Assembly (NCBI GenBank): GCA_024734495.1
Contig: JALMQS010000099.1
Coordinates: 96,315,302-96,379,301 of the forward strand
Origin: Forficula auricularia
Taxonomy: Eukaryota > Arthropoda > Insecta > Dermaptera > Forficulidae
Direction: 5' to 3'
Length of the DNA stretch: 64,000 nt
The position numbers and the translations under genes were made by a program. Positions 1-9,736 of the stretch are shown in pieces. The number at the start of each line of letters is the position of its first letter. The first letter of the stretch is position 1. The notes beneath the pieces are model-generated. The model was not told the origin of the DNA. It did not search any database and saw nothing but the letters and a program-made list of their open reading frames with translations.

Positions 1-553
1 TACTTATTTTTTTTTTTGTTAATAAGTAAATTAAGAATTCAGCAAGCAGTTGTAGCAAATTGTAAAAGAGAATTAAAATAGCTTTCTGGGTCAGCTGTGA
101 ATAAAACTACACCAAAATTTTGCCAAAGCCATCATTTTATAGGCTCTCTGCAGTGAAGAATCTGAAGTCCTTTCGATAAAATTTTCATAATCCTGGTGTA
201 AAAAAGGAGGCTAGCTTTTCACTAACAACAAAAGGATTTTTCACACAGGAATTATTTTTCAGTTTTTTGAAATTATCATCAGTGAAATATTGTTCGATTG
301 ATTTATTCAGACATTCCAAATGATGAGCGATTTTGGTATTTTGAATGGTATTTAGATCTATAACCTCTTCTTCCAAAAATGTCCTTCATAGCTGGAAAAC
401 ACTCGAGATCTCTGCGATTGACACAAATAATCCAAAACTGCACCTTTCCTTTGAACGCTAGAATTTTTCACCTTCCGTGAATTTTTTTGCGGAATCCTTT
501 GCGAGTTTTCATGGAACCTCAGGGTTCCGCGGAACACAGTTTGAGAAACACTG
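1..553 (-). mobile_element. hAT transposon, internally deleted, one end inside the window
   Basis: On the minus strand the element starts at 553 with CAGTGTTTCTCAAACT, a typical hAT/Charlie-like terminal inverted repeat. The flanking 8 bases (554-561, atctaatg) resemble the NTCTAGAN target preferred by many hATs. The other end lies beyond base 1, so the TSD cannot be checked. Only the C-terminal part of a transposase remains (see next entry), placed within about 100 bases of the terminus, so most of the gene was deleted as in a Ds-type derivative. Confidence 0.7.
30..450 (-). pseudogene. hAT transposase C-terminal remnant (ZBED5/FAM200-like)
   Basis: A minus-strand ORF at 185-376 encodes 63 residues, including DLNTIQNTKIAHHLECLNKS and the ending VVSEKLASFF. 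Upstream in another frame (about 376-440) is NRRDLECFP; downstream, after a stop or frameshift, about 30-184 gives a frame with YENFIERTSDSSLQ, MALAKFWCS and an LQFATT-like stretch. This order matches the C-terminal region of ZBED5/GTF2IRD2-type hAT transposases, whose dimerisation segment closes the protein. At least two frameshifts and internal stops make it non-functional. The N-terminal BED finger and catalytic acidic residues are absent. Confidence 0.65.
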
Positions 554-1116
554 ATCTAATGAATTCCAAAGTAATTCCAAATAATTCTAAAGATGGTGTA
601 CACCTAATTCCAATCGCGGTTCACCCCTCAAGTTAACCTATAATCAGAGTGGGTGCTCAGCTGCTCATAATTGAGAACGATCGCAGAATAAGTCAATCGA
701 AACGTCTTAATCTTATTGAATTATTTATTCATGTTCAATAAATAATTATAATTAATTATGTGTGATTTCACTAAAAATTCAAAATTTTATTAATTGGTTT
801 ATCCATTTTAAAAAACACTCATTACCTAATAACAAATAATATATTCAAATTAAAAAATTGAAATTATGTCATTATTGGTTGAGTGATACTTGGCACTACG
901 CAGTCTTGTGGTCAAAAATATAACTAAACTACTTAGGTCAGATGAATAACTATCAATCATCCCCAAGATAATTTTTCAAAATTGAGATACCCGAAGAATA
1001 TTTAAATAAACCACTCAATATTGCATAAGATAGTAAACAACAAACTAATAATTTATCTTGCTTGTTTGTTTTTGTTTTTAACAATTTTCATTATCCAACA
1101 AAAATATTTGATTAAG
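554..1116. other. AT-rich stretch with two repeat fragments
   Basis: No gene is seen. Bases 575-640 match 28112-28180 in inverse orientation (both carry accgcgattgaaattagg-like sequence). Bases 700-770 share ttattcatgttcaataaata with the palindrome at 23490-23635. Confidence 0.5.
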
Positions 1117-1287
1117 GCTACTCTAGTAGCACAATCTTTCAAACTATATAGTAACTATATAGCGCCTATATAGTTTCCAAGAATATATAGGCCCTATATA
1201 GTAACTATATAGCGCCTATATAGTTTCCAAGAATATATAGGCCCTATATAGTTACTATATAGTTTGAAACATTGTGCTACTAGGGTA
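1117..1287. mobile_element. Foldback MITE with two identical 50-bp internal units
   Basis: Outer arms pair CTAGTAGCACAAT (from 1123) with ATTGTGCTACTAG (to 1283) and continue inward through the ctatatagtaactatatag blocks, giving arms of about 45 bp with few mismatches. Between them 1151-1200 and 1201-1250 are exact 50-bp direct copies. No coding capacity. The right end runs directly into the next MITE at 1288. Confidence 0.65.
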
Positions 1288-1518
1288 GGCACACACAGTC
1301 GATTTTCAGTCGACCCAACAATTTAGTAGGGTTGGTTTGAAATCGTGAACTCTAATTAACTAACTAAGCTCGATTTTTTATCATAAGTGCTCATCGATCG
1401 AGTTTGATTAAATAATCAAATTGATCTGCATTTGTGTTGTGTATGTACCTACATTTAACTTAATATATTTATGTCCATCAACTAACTTTCGCTCGACTGA
1501 AAATCGACTGTGTGTGCC
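1288..1518. mobile_element. TA-flanked MITE with perfect 26-bp inverted ends
   Basis: Begins GGCACACACAGTCGATTTTC (1288) and ends with its exact reverse complement at 1493-1518. Both sides are flanked by the dinucleotide TA (1286-1287 and 1519-1520). 231 bp with a non-coding interior. TA duplication with short TIRs fits a Tc1/mariner-superfamily MITE, but no family name is supported. Confidence 0.7.
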
Positions 1519-1527
1519 TAGCACAAG

Positions 1528-1800
1528 GTGACTGTGGGTCAGTGGTCAGAGTGTCGGTCCGCTTTTCTGAAGTATGCTGGTTCGAGACTGAGTCTCAGCA
1601 GATATTTGCAGCCGCCTCCTCTTGGAAAGCAATGGCAAACTACCAAGAATATAATTGCCTATTCAACCTCTCCAAACTAGCCGTTCGGAACCGGTGCTAA
1701 AAATTAGTTCCTATATATCTGTGTAAAACAGCTAAACCCACTCAGAACAGGTATATGTGGAGTGGTGCCGAAACGTCAGGGAGACCTAATATGGCACTTA
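1528..1800 (+). mobile_element. tRNA-derived SINE, family A, copy 1
   Basis: The head has RNA polymerase III box A (GTCAGTGGTCAGAGTGTCGG, about 1538-1557) and box B (GGTTCGAGACT, 1579-1589). A tRNA-unrelated body follows and ends gatatggcactt-like at 1789-1799 with an (AAT)n tail. A second copy at 53554-53824 aligns over the whole length, which sets the ends. No TSD is obvious here, possibly because it abuts the MITE ending at 1518. Confidence 0.75.
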
Positions 1801-1802
1801 AT

Positions 1803-2885
1803 AATAATAAAAAATAAACTGCAACGGATCGTTGCTAAACTTTATCCAAATTCATTTGAAATATTTAATATGTTTATTCCTTTATTATTAATCAGATATC
1901 ACTTGTGATTTGCAGTTCATGTTGACTTTAATTCAAAAATAATGATCGATTCTAATTTAATAGTCGAGGAATAACCATTGTACATTGGATTTTTGACATT
2001 TCGATTACTATTGGTAACCATTGCTGAAGACATGGAGGAATCGACTTAAAATCAAAAATAACTATCGATTCTTAACTATTACTATATGAATAACCTTATT
2101 GCATTCCATATTTGATATTTTGACTATTAATGGCAACCTCTACTGAAAACGTGGAAGAATCGACTTAAAATCAAAAAGACTAAATTCTTTTATGGCAAAG
2201 AACTCAAGCTTATAAAATTTCCTCCTAAATATTTAGCATTTCACAGAGAGAAGCCTATCCATTCTTCCTTAAGTTAGGTTTAATGAGCTATATTAAAACG
2301 ATCAAATGAATAAATTTTAAAGAATTTAAAAATGTACTATCTCACTCTAGAGTAAAGTACTTTAAAATATAATTTTACTAAAAACTTTATTTAACCTTTT
2401 TTGTGGTCCCCAAGGTACTTAATTAGGATATTAAATTTCATCAAAATTGGTTAAGTGATTTTCAAGATATTTAGAAAAAACTAAAAAAGTACCGAAATAA
2501 AGTACTAATGTTTGTCGACCGATATGTACCAAAAACTAATCAGCGCTTCATTTTGTTAAAGTAATGTTAGGTTTTCAATTTCATTTCAATCGGTGTAACG
2601 GTGTGGAAAAAATCGTGGGCCAAAAAAACGATAACATACATCCATCCATACATCCGCACGCACTAAATGAAAAAATGGCACTTTTTGGCCTCTCGACGAG
2701 ACCCCATGTAATTTTTGGCAAATCCCTCACGTGCTAAAATCCAACCTAATTGAATAGTACAATTTGTGACTATAATTGAGTCCATGGGTTCCGTAGTCTT
2801 TACCTGAGGACCCTTTGAAGCCACGCTTGCCCCGAGAGCGATTACAATACTTTACCCATGCTTTGCATTGGATAAAGTAAAAAGA
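1803..2885. repeat. Repeat family RA, copy 1
   Basis: Aligns with 42195-43245 (close) and 54776-55716 (diverged). The left part holds ~140-bp units with atcgacttaaaatcaaaaata, present in inverse orientation in the second copy. The right part has agtactatct/aaagtactttaaaa, a short (CATC)n run and a conserved end near 2855-2885 (cccatgctttgcattggataa), an imperfect hairpin. Read on the minus strand, (GATG)n followed by accgatcgaaatgaaattg recalls the 5' part of Helitron-like elements, but class is uncertain. Confidence 0.6.
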
Positions 2886-4495
2886 AAAATAAATATGAAC
2901 TGAATGTGTTAGTTTTTATTTTGTCCACCAGTCAGGGCTGTTTACGAACGGACAGATACCAATATTCAAATGAAAAAATAAATTTTTAATAATTTCTTAT
3001 ATTCAAATTTAATAGTAGTTCTAACCTTAGATAGTTGTGATATTGACTCCGTCCCACGAAAATCTGCGAAATTTCCGGCTTGGATTGCTAATGAAAACAC
3101 TCGGCTCGAATTGCTATTGAAAACACTCGGCTCGAATTGCTAATGAAAACACTCGGCTCGATTTTCTAGGGGTGAATACAACCATCCTTACATGTAAAAA
3201 TGTATCCATAATAACTAAATGACACTCTCATGATTTCTTTAGCCTACTACCTTCGGCGATTTGAACTCTTATTGATTTTATTTTTTACCTGATACTTACA
3301 TACTCAATATCTTCATAACGTTTACGGATTTAGTAGAAAACATTCTCTCGTGATTTATTTAGTAAAATACAGTTTTCTTTTTAATTCAACTTTCTCTACT
3401 TTCATTTTTTTTATCATGTTTTACTACTTTTTTATTTTTATCTTTAACACCACTCTAAGGATTAATATATCTGTATGTTTTATTTCGCAAGAGAAATATT
3501 TTTCTTAATGAAATTTTGACTTAAAAAAACAAAATAATAAAAACATTCGCCTTATAAAGAGGAGTATTAAACTTGTTTCTCTCAAAAAAAATATAGAAAG
3601 GCAGCAATATATATATATAATTTTTTATTCATAGCAATGAAAAGAACATTTCATGAAAAGAAAACTTTTTCTTTTTTTCAAACTTCTGAGGGCGTGGATA
3701 GGTGAGTGGGAGGTGCGAAAATCAATCAAATATCCAGGTTTGGTTTTTTTATTTTATATTCTCCCTCGTTTATTTAATAAAACGGATCACTTAATCACTT
3801 TCACTACACACTGGATTATTTATTCAATTGGGTTGTATTTGTTTACACCTCCAACATCCAATCATGGAGTGTCAAATAGCGAGGGACAACAAAAAACAAA
3901 TCATTTTGTTCAAAAATGTTATAAAACAAAACTAAAAAATATTTCTAAATTCAAATTTGTTTTCTCGTGTTGGTTCAAGAGAGACAGGTAAACTTTATTC
4001 GGATACAAACTCAGGGGAAAATGACCAAAGTTTCCATTTATTTATATTTACGTCACATGGGGAAACAAAATGTATTTTTGTTGTTGTTCTTGTTGTTGTT
4101 ATGCTTTAATTTTACATACTATTGACATCCCATTACATCTATAATTTTAGATAAATATATATCTTTTATAAAAACAATCTGAAAACATTTATTAGAAATT
4201 CAAACGTTTTAGGGAGATATTCTCTTTTTATTAATTGAAATTTATGATAGGAAAATAGTTAATTTAAAAAATAAATAAACAAAGGAACTATGAAATTATT
4301 TATGAAATAATAATTATGTTGAGAATAGGTAATGATACAGATTATCCTGGAGATTAAATTACCTTGGATAAAATTAAAAAATTATATATACCTAACTATT
4401 TTCAAAGGTTTGAACTTCATCAACAGTCCCTTTAATTAGAAATATTCTATCTGTTATTTCCTATGGGTTCAAATACCCGATTAGATATATAGTCT
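2886..4495. other. AT-rich stretch without recognisable gene
   Basis: Contains the tandem repeat at 3077-3161, a (TTG)n run near 4079-4100 and a Penelope-type fragment of family P2 at about 4155-4245 (tataaaaacaatct and aaacgttttaggg). A 112-codon ORF at 3653-3991 is AT-biased, has no recognisable domain and is not called. Confidence 0.5.
3077..3161. repeat. 26-bp tandem repeat, about 3.3 units
   Basis: Unit ggctcgaattgctaatgaaa plus acactc, repeated head to tail with one or two changes per unit. Confidence 0.85.
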
Positions 4496-5784
4496 AAGAT
4501 CCCGGCTTAGGTCGACCTTCACCTATCGAGTTAAAATGTGGTTATCAATTTTCCGGATAAGTAAAATATGTATATAGTATACTAAAGTTGGATCGCCATA
4601 TTTTTCCCTGCATAAGTCCAGGTAGACTGGGTATCAACAGGAAACTTTGAATTAGTATTTTGTAGTTATAGAGTTTCTTTTATTGTTATATATGAAAATG
4701 TAGATAATTAAAAAAATAAAAAAATAAATAAAAATAAATAAATCCAATAAATTAGATAAAATAGCTATGCAGGAAAATTGGATGTCAACCTCATCAAGTT
4801 TTGTTTATTAATACATTATTTTTTTTTTTTATATTATTTATTGGCATCGGGCACACACCCATTTTGCCAGCCAATATATTCACATTAACTCTACAAAAAT
4901 CAAAACAACAAATTTAAAAAAAAATTAAGATAAAATAAAAAAAATAAAAAAATAAATAGCAACCTAAAAACTCATCGAAAAATATCACAGCCCAGTGATA
5001 TAAGGAATTGAAGAACCAGCTTTCCTAGTTCTCCCCCTTCGGATATGCAGGCAAGTAATATCTGCGCATTTGTAGGGAACTGGATCTTTCCCTGAACCCT
5101 GTCATAAAATCGGTCTATTTTTCGGCGAGACAACCCACACCCAAGAAGGGCATGGTTAATGTCCCCCCGTGAGCTCGAATCACATCTACAGAAAGGGTGG
5201 TCTCTGAGACCAACCCTATGCATGTACTCGGGAGTCGTCGCGTGTCCAAGTCTCAGCCTATTAATATGTACAGACATTTTTCTGAACAGGTGATATCGTT
5301 CAAACCAGGGCTGAACCGGGATTCCCGGACACACTCCGAAGAAATGTCGCCCTTTGTCAGCACTGGATATTTTGCAGGAATTGTTCCATTCCTGATAGAT
5401 TGTCTTCTTTATTAAAGACCGAACTTCATCAGCCGACAATTCGAGGGGCCAGGATGATCCCTCGGAAATCGCTCTCACAGCTAGACTGTCCACTCTCTCG
5501 TTCCCGTCAATCCCACTATGAGAAGGTATCCATAGAAGGGATACCTCCTTACCTGCCTCTCTAAGATTCTTGATTTCATCTAATATTTCCATGATAAGAT
5601 ACGATGTTTTCTTGTTTAGCGGGAAACCTTTAATGGCCGATATAATGGCTAACGAGTCCGTACAAATGAGAACATTCGTTGGTTTTACTTATGGAAAGTG
5701 GTGTAGGTTTTAGGTGAAACATGATGTTATTAATATAGTGTAGTTTACAGTGAATGAAACAAAACTCAAAGAGGTTTATACAAA

Positions 5785-5825
5785 CTCATATATTCGATTA
5801 TTAGTCCATCATCAGAGTTTATAGG
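5785..5825 (-). ncRNA. Inverted copy of the P4 hammerhead-like motif
   Basis: On the minus strand CTGATGA (complement of 5809-5815) is followed by T and GGA...TC, then GAATAT instead of GAAATAT. One core A is lost, so this copy is probably inactive. Confidence 0.4.
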
Positions 5826-5846
5826 TTGAAAACTGTTTTTAACCTG

Positions 5847-5890
5847 TAAACTCCTGATGATGGACTAATAATCCGAAATATATTGAGTTT
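5847..5890 (+). ncRNA. Hammerhead-ribozyme-like motif (family P4)
   Basis: CTGATGA (5854-5860), one unpaired T, stem II GGA/TCC (5862-5864 with 5872-5874), GAAA (5875-5878), a minimal stem III AT-rich loop, then the predicted cleavage position after T5884. Stem I is well formed: AAACTC (5848-5853) pairs with GAGTTT (5885-5890). The extra base between the CTGATGA box and stem II departs from the canonical hammerhead, so activity is uncertain. Confidence 0.5.
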
Positions 5891-6384
5891 GTATAAACCT
5901 CTTTGAGTTTTATTTCATTCACTGTGAAACTACACACCCTTTACTCTATTAACCATGATGGACTAATAATCCGAAATATATTGAGTTTGTATAAACCTCT
6001 TTGAGTTTTATTTCATTCACTGTGAAACTACACACCCTTTACTCTATTAACTAACATTCGTTGGATTGGGAAGTTTGTGCGCATAATTCAGTGCCTTCAA
6101 AACAGCAAAGCATTCTGCCGAATAAATATTACTTTCCGCGGGAAGTCTATACATTTCATAAATATTGTTAATATTATTAATACATTATATTATCAAAATA
6201 TTAATTTCATTAAAAAACTCGATAGGCGAAGGTCGACCTAAGTCGGGATCTTGTACTAATAGAAAAATTCGTATTGATGTAATATAATAGTAAGATGTAG
6301 TTTAATAATAAACGATCGTTTATATGGTCTATAACAATCTAACAAATAAATTTTATATATATTTTATTCGTTATATATACCTAT

Positions 6385-6972
6385 TAGTGGCGTGAGGTCG
6401 ATGGATGCTGTAGTTGCGGCGCATCCCTCAAATTTCAAAAGGTCAAGAGAATTTTCATTCTGTATAATAAATATTTGAATTTTGTGTAGATTTATTTCGT
6501 TTTGCTTTAATTTAAAATATATTAAACGTTTTAACATTAGCAAATTTAAAGGATGGGAAAATACTTTGATTTTATAAGGTTGAAAAGTGAATTAGTTATT
6601 ACCTGTACTCGACGAGTGACTTTATTTAATATTTATAAATTTTACAAAAAAATTAATCGTTAAATAAAATAACGTTTTTTCATATGTTTTTTATTTAATA
6701 CAAATAATTTGCACTTTACCTTCCATGGATGAACGTTCATTTTCAATAATGAAATGAATTAAAATATTCGGCAGAAATAGCCAAAGTGAAGATATTCGCT
6801 CGCACTTTAATATATCATTTGAAAAATCTAATCTTAAATTTGAAAAATAGCGAAAAATAGCGAAAAATTGGGGAATTTTGCATAAAGAAGCCAAGAATAA
6901 AATAAAATTTAAAAAAAACGAATGTTTTTTTTGGACAGCATCCCCTGGCTGAAAATTCACCCCCCGCAACTG
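6385..6972. mobile_element. hAT-type MITE, family 'GGCGTGCGGT', copy 1
   Basis: Begins TAGTGGCGTGAGGTCGATGG and ends with CCCCCGCAACTG; the ancestral TIR was probably CAGTGRCGKGCGGT. Flanked by an 8-bp TSD with one difference (atacctat 6377-6384; atatctat 6973-6980). Shares ggacagcatcccctggctga near the right end with 61137-62079 and 59645-59838. No transposase ORF; the 92-codon minus ORF at 6691-6969 is a by-product. Confidence 0.75.
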
Positions 6973-6989
6973 ATATCTATGTATATCAT

Positions 6990-7075
6990 TATTTGTATCA
7001 AGCAGAGGACAACCGCATTGATTTTTCTTTATGAATCATCAACTCTGTAAACTCTGCTACTCTCTGTAAATGAAA
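6990..7075 (+). repeat. Penelope-type family P1 fragment
   Basis: Carries aagcagaggacaacc...aactctgctactctc, the most abundant repeat in the window. Other copies are at 18480-18715, 20910-20990, 31480-31545, 46056-46381, 51115-51870, 58595-58835 and 63905-64000. Confidence 0.7.
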
Positions 7076-7399
7076 TCTTTTTAATTATAAGCAAGATTGA
7101 TATTTTGTCATATATTCAAATTTGAAACAGTGTAAGTAGTTTTGAAATATTAAAAAAGTGTGTCGTAAAAAGTAATATTTTTCATGATTGTAATAAAACT
7201 AATGAGTGAAAATAATGATCTGGTCGTGAATATAAATTTCCAAAATTAATTGATATAAATGAAGATTAGGCAATTTAGAAACCAATTTGTCTTGATGAAT
7301 TAAGACTGGCATAAATTTCTTCTTAATGTCTTTTTGGGGAATTTTTCTTTGCTAAAAATTAATTAAGCTTCCTTGGGTGGAAAGTATGTATGTTTGAAT
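7076..7399. other. AT-rich, nothing recognised
   Basis: No ORF, repeat copy or RNA gene seen. Confidence 0.5.
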
Positions 7400-7560
7400 G
7401 TATTATGTACGTATACGGGAACTGAAGACGAAAGAGGACAGATATTTGCAGCCACCCCGAAGACGCCAGGCGAACAAGGTGCGATATGAAAGCCCCCTCC
7501 TGTCCCCCCATCTGCCACCCCCGCCGATGTCTGTAAAATTTCGCTCACTAATTAAATTCC
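7400..7560. other. GC-rich single-copy island
   Basis: Bases about 7415-7535 are clearly richer in G+C than the surroundings and contain C-rich runs (cctgtccccccat, ccacccccgcc). A 61-codon minus-strand ORF (7363-7548) covers it but shows no family. It may be a regulatory element, an old exon or a remnant of an unrecognised repeat. Confidence 0.3.
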
Positions 7561-8440
7561 TCACCTAATTGGGTCTTAATAAATGAGCGCATTACGATGA
7601 CAGACGTCTTTAATAGTATTTATTTAATGGAGTTAAAGTTAAGTGAATCTACTTGCACTTGGGTTCATTGAATAAAAAGACAATTTTAAATGAATTTGTA
7701 ATTTTGAATTAATAACTTTCACAGGTAATTTATGTCTTTCACTTTTAATATCAGTCATTGAAAATATCTCGAATGAAATTATTTCACGACCAGCTATTCT
7801 CAGGATATCGTACAAACGTAAAACGGAACACTAGTGTAGATATAATGGCTCTTAAAGTATTATATCTCTCATAAATAATAAAGTAGTCTTGAAAAAGTTT
7901 TCACTTTTTTTATTATTTAATTTGCATGTGAGCGATTCTTTCATTAGAATTTGATCGATGAAAATAATTAAAAAGAGCGCGGATAGAATGATTTCTCTTT
8001 CTTAAGAGTTAACGTTTATTACAAGGGTGCCAAATACAAGTTCAAACCTTACTAATACAATTTCAGACCGATTTCAGACTATTAGAAATTAATTTCTTAA
8101 TTTCTATTATTCTAGAAATGGCTTTTTGCACTCGGGCCAAAACGACACTCGTTATAGAGAGAGACAGAATATTCAATTGGACTTGATTAAAATTCAGATA
8201 AAAATGTACAAAAGAAATTACTAGTTGCGGCTCTAACTACAAGTCATGAACAAGTTTTTACTTTTTCTTCTATTTCTTTGTATTTTGAATCGCATCGAGA
8301 AATCCACAGCTTAGGTAGATACATGTTGACTTAAGAGTTACCATAATATATTTTCCTCAATCTGGAAGATTTTTGGATATATACTTGAAACAGAAAGGAA
8401 GCGACTTGTATGCGACTTTTAAAATACCATATGTAATTAC
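7561..8440. other. AT-rich stretch with repeat family RB copy 1 (7925-8130)
   Basis: 7925-8130 matches 21655-21850 in inverse orientation (shared blocks ctttcattagaatttgatcg, agagcgc and ttcttaatttctatt). The rest shows no gene. Confidence 0.5.
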
Positions 8441-9135
8441 CAGTGACACGCGGTCCAAGTATACTGTGGATCCGGCGCATCCCTAAAATTTCTAACCCTT
8501 TGACTTATTGCATTGCTTAAATGAAATTACAAAAAGTGTGAACTTTTTAGATGGGGAAAAACGACAAATTCGAATCACTGTGGAACAAATTAATAACTGA
8601 AAAGTTTAATAGAAAAAGGAAATATCCGGTTTTATTTCTAAATCCGGTGTCAAACTATTAAGGGCATCGATTCCTTCCATCTAGAATTCTCAGAGTGAAA
8701 TTAACTTCTTTTACCTTGGAGATGGGATCTCTCAAAGTGTCAGGACCCAGGGAGGCGATCACAATAGTTCATATTATATCCCTATATCATGTAATGATAT
8801 AGACATAAAGAATATATATGTGAAAGTAAAAAATACTGTATGTGAGGAAGATAAGAACTTCAGTATTCTAAAATTTTAGAACCTCTTTAAATACAACTCA
8901 TTGATATCGAAATATAAAAAATTAAAATTTATGGACCATTTTAACGTTTAGCATATTTAAAGAATATGAAAATACTTTTTTCATATTTCCAATTTAAATC
9001 ATTTCAGCTATCTTATGAAAAATACTTTGATTTTATCACGTTGAAAAATGAATTAGTTTACATGTACTCGACCTCTCACTTTTATTGAAAATCTATACAT
9101 TGTTTAAAAGAATTAATTGTGAAAGATGATCTAGA
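8441..9135 (+). mobile_element. hAT-type MITE family, copy 2, right end lost, with nested repeat RC
   Basis: Left end CAGTGACACGCGGTCC at 8441. The interior shares tttagcatatttaaagaata and aattagtttacatgtactcg with the copy at 61137-62079. No matching right TIR is found near 9135. Bases 8622-8822 are a separate repeat (RC), an inverse copy of 38585-38790 (aaatccg, tccatctagaattct and caaagtgtc blocks), probably inserted. Confidence 0.55.
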
Positions 9136-9736
9136 ATCTAGAAGATGTTTTGACAGAAATATTTGATTAAAGGAGACAATAAAAGAGAGTGTGTTCAAAA
9201 TTCAATATGAACACAAAAACATATATCAAAATATAATAGCAGGTTTTTGAAATATCTATTCCCTCCCTTAATTTAAAGTCTTAGGGATAAACGAATTGAA
9301 AACCCCAATGTAGTAAAATTATACCCTTCTGACAAAAAATATAATATTATCATACCCTATTTTAAACTTAAATTTTATCGCCCATAAAAAACCCTTTAAT
9401 ATTTATTTTTAATAATTTAGTATATGGTATTGTGCGACTAACAGTGTTCTCTCTGATCTTCAATTTAACTCATTTATATGAATGTTATAATCAAGATGAG
9501 GTAATAAAAATGAGACAATTTGTGATCTAATTTACAACTACATTGTACAAACCTGTAATATTCACAAAGTGTATTATATCAAAGAGAGACTAGAATGTAA
9601 ATGAATTATATTAATATAGAGAGACGTAATTTTAATCTCAAGCCTAATTTATACGAACAATCTTTTAATTTAATAAAGAAAATGAATAAATCAATATTAA
9701 ATGAAGTAGGAAATTTTGGAAATTTAATACAAAGAA
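9136..9736. other. AT-rich, one P1 scrap
   Basis: 9168-9195 (aaaggagacaataaaagag) matches the outer edge of the P1 palindrome at 46056-46381. Nothing else recognised. Confidence 0.4.

Larger units (their letters stand above)
5683..6052. mobile_element. Penelope-type (family P4) insert with inverted plus tandem copies
   Basis: Flanked by a perfect 12-bp TSD, aacattcgttgg (5671-5682 and 6053-6064). It contains one inverted unit (about 5730-5830) followed by two head-to-tail units of about 98 bp (5855-5952 and 5955-6052). Each unit carries ggactaataatccgaaatat and ends actctattaac. The first plus-strand unit has the full CTGATGA box; the second lacks its CTG. Inverted-plus-tandem terminal units and 12-bp TSDs are usual for Penelope-like insertions. 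No protein is encoded. Confidence 0.65.
4972..6165 (-). pseudogene. LINE ORF2 C-terminus: RNase H and Cys/His tail
   Basis: The reading frame runs from about 6160 to 6065, is broken by the 5683-6052 insert, and resumes from 5670 to the stop at 4972. Visible RNase H signatures are SNIYSAECFAVLKALNYA (catalytic Glu), LICTDSLAIISAI (catalytic Asp) and WIPSHSGIDGNERVDSLA (His and the last Asp). A C-terminal CRCDSSSRGDINHALLGC motif follows, typical of I/R1-type ORF2 ends. Removing the insert and one TSD copy restores the frame without any other lesion, so the insert landed in a still-intact frame. Reverse transcriptase and endonuclease are missing through 5' truncation. Confidence 0.85.
4820..6173 (-). 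mobile_element. 5'-truncated LINE of the RNase H-bearing (I/R1/Jockey-like) group
   Basis: The insertion is flanked by a 15-bp TSD, ttattaatacattat, at 4805-4819 and 6174-6188. On the minus strand it runs from a truncated RNase H domain, through a 3' UTR, to a poly(A)-like tail (the T run at 4818-4830) after tgccaataaataata. A second, shorter copy at 59152-59505 shares the C-terminus and 3' UTR. The copy is interrupted by the insert at 5683-6052. Confidence 0.88.
4496..6252. mobile_element. TIR element split by a nested LINE
   Basis: Inverted ends of about 37 bp: AAGATCCCGGCTTAGGTCGA at 4496 and its complement ending at 6252, with three mismatches. Without the LINE at 4820-6173 and one TSD copy the element would be about 390 bp, a normal MITE size. 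Internal short inverted segments (cctgcataag near 4606; agctatgcagg near 4763) support a foldback interior. Superfamily unknown; no clear TSD. Confidence 0.65.

Noticed and set aside
3653..3991. 112-codon ORF on the plus strand
   Set aside because: AT-driven composition, Phe/Lys/Asn-rich, no domain or counterpart; stops are rare by chance at this length in such DNA.
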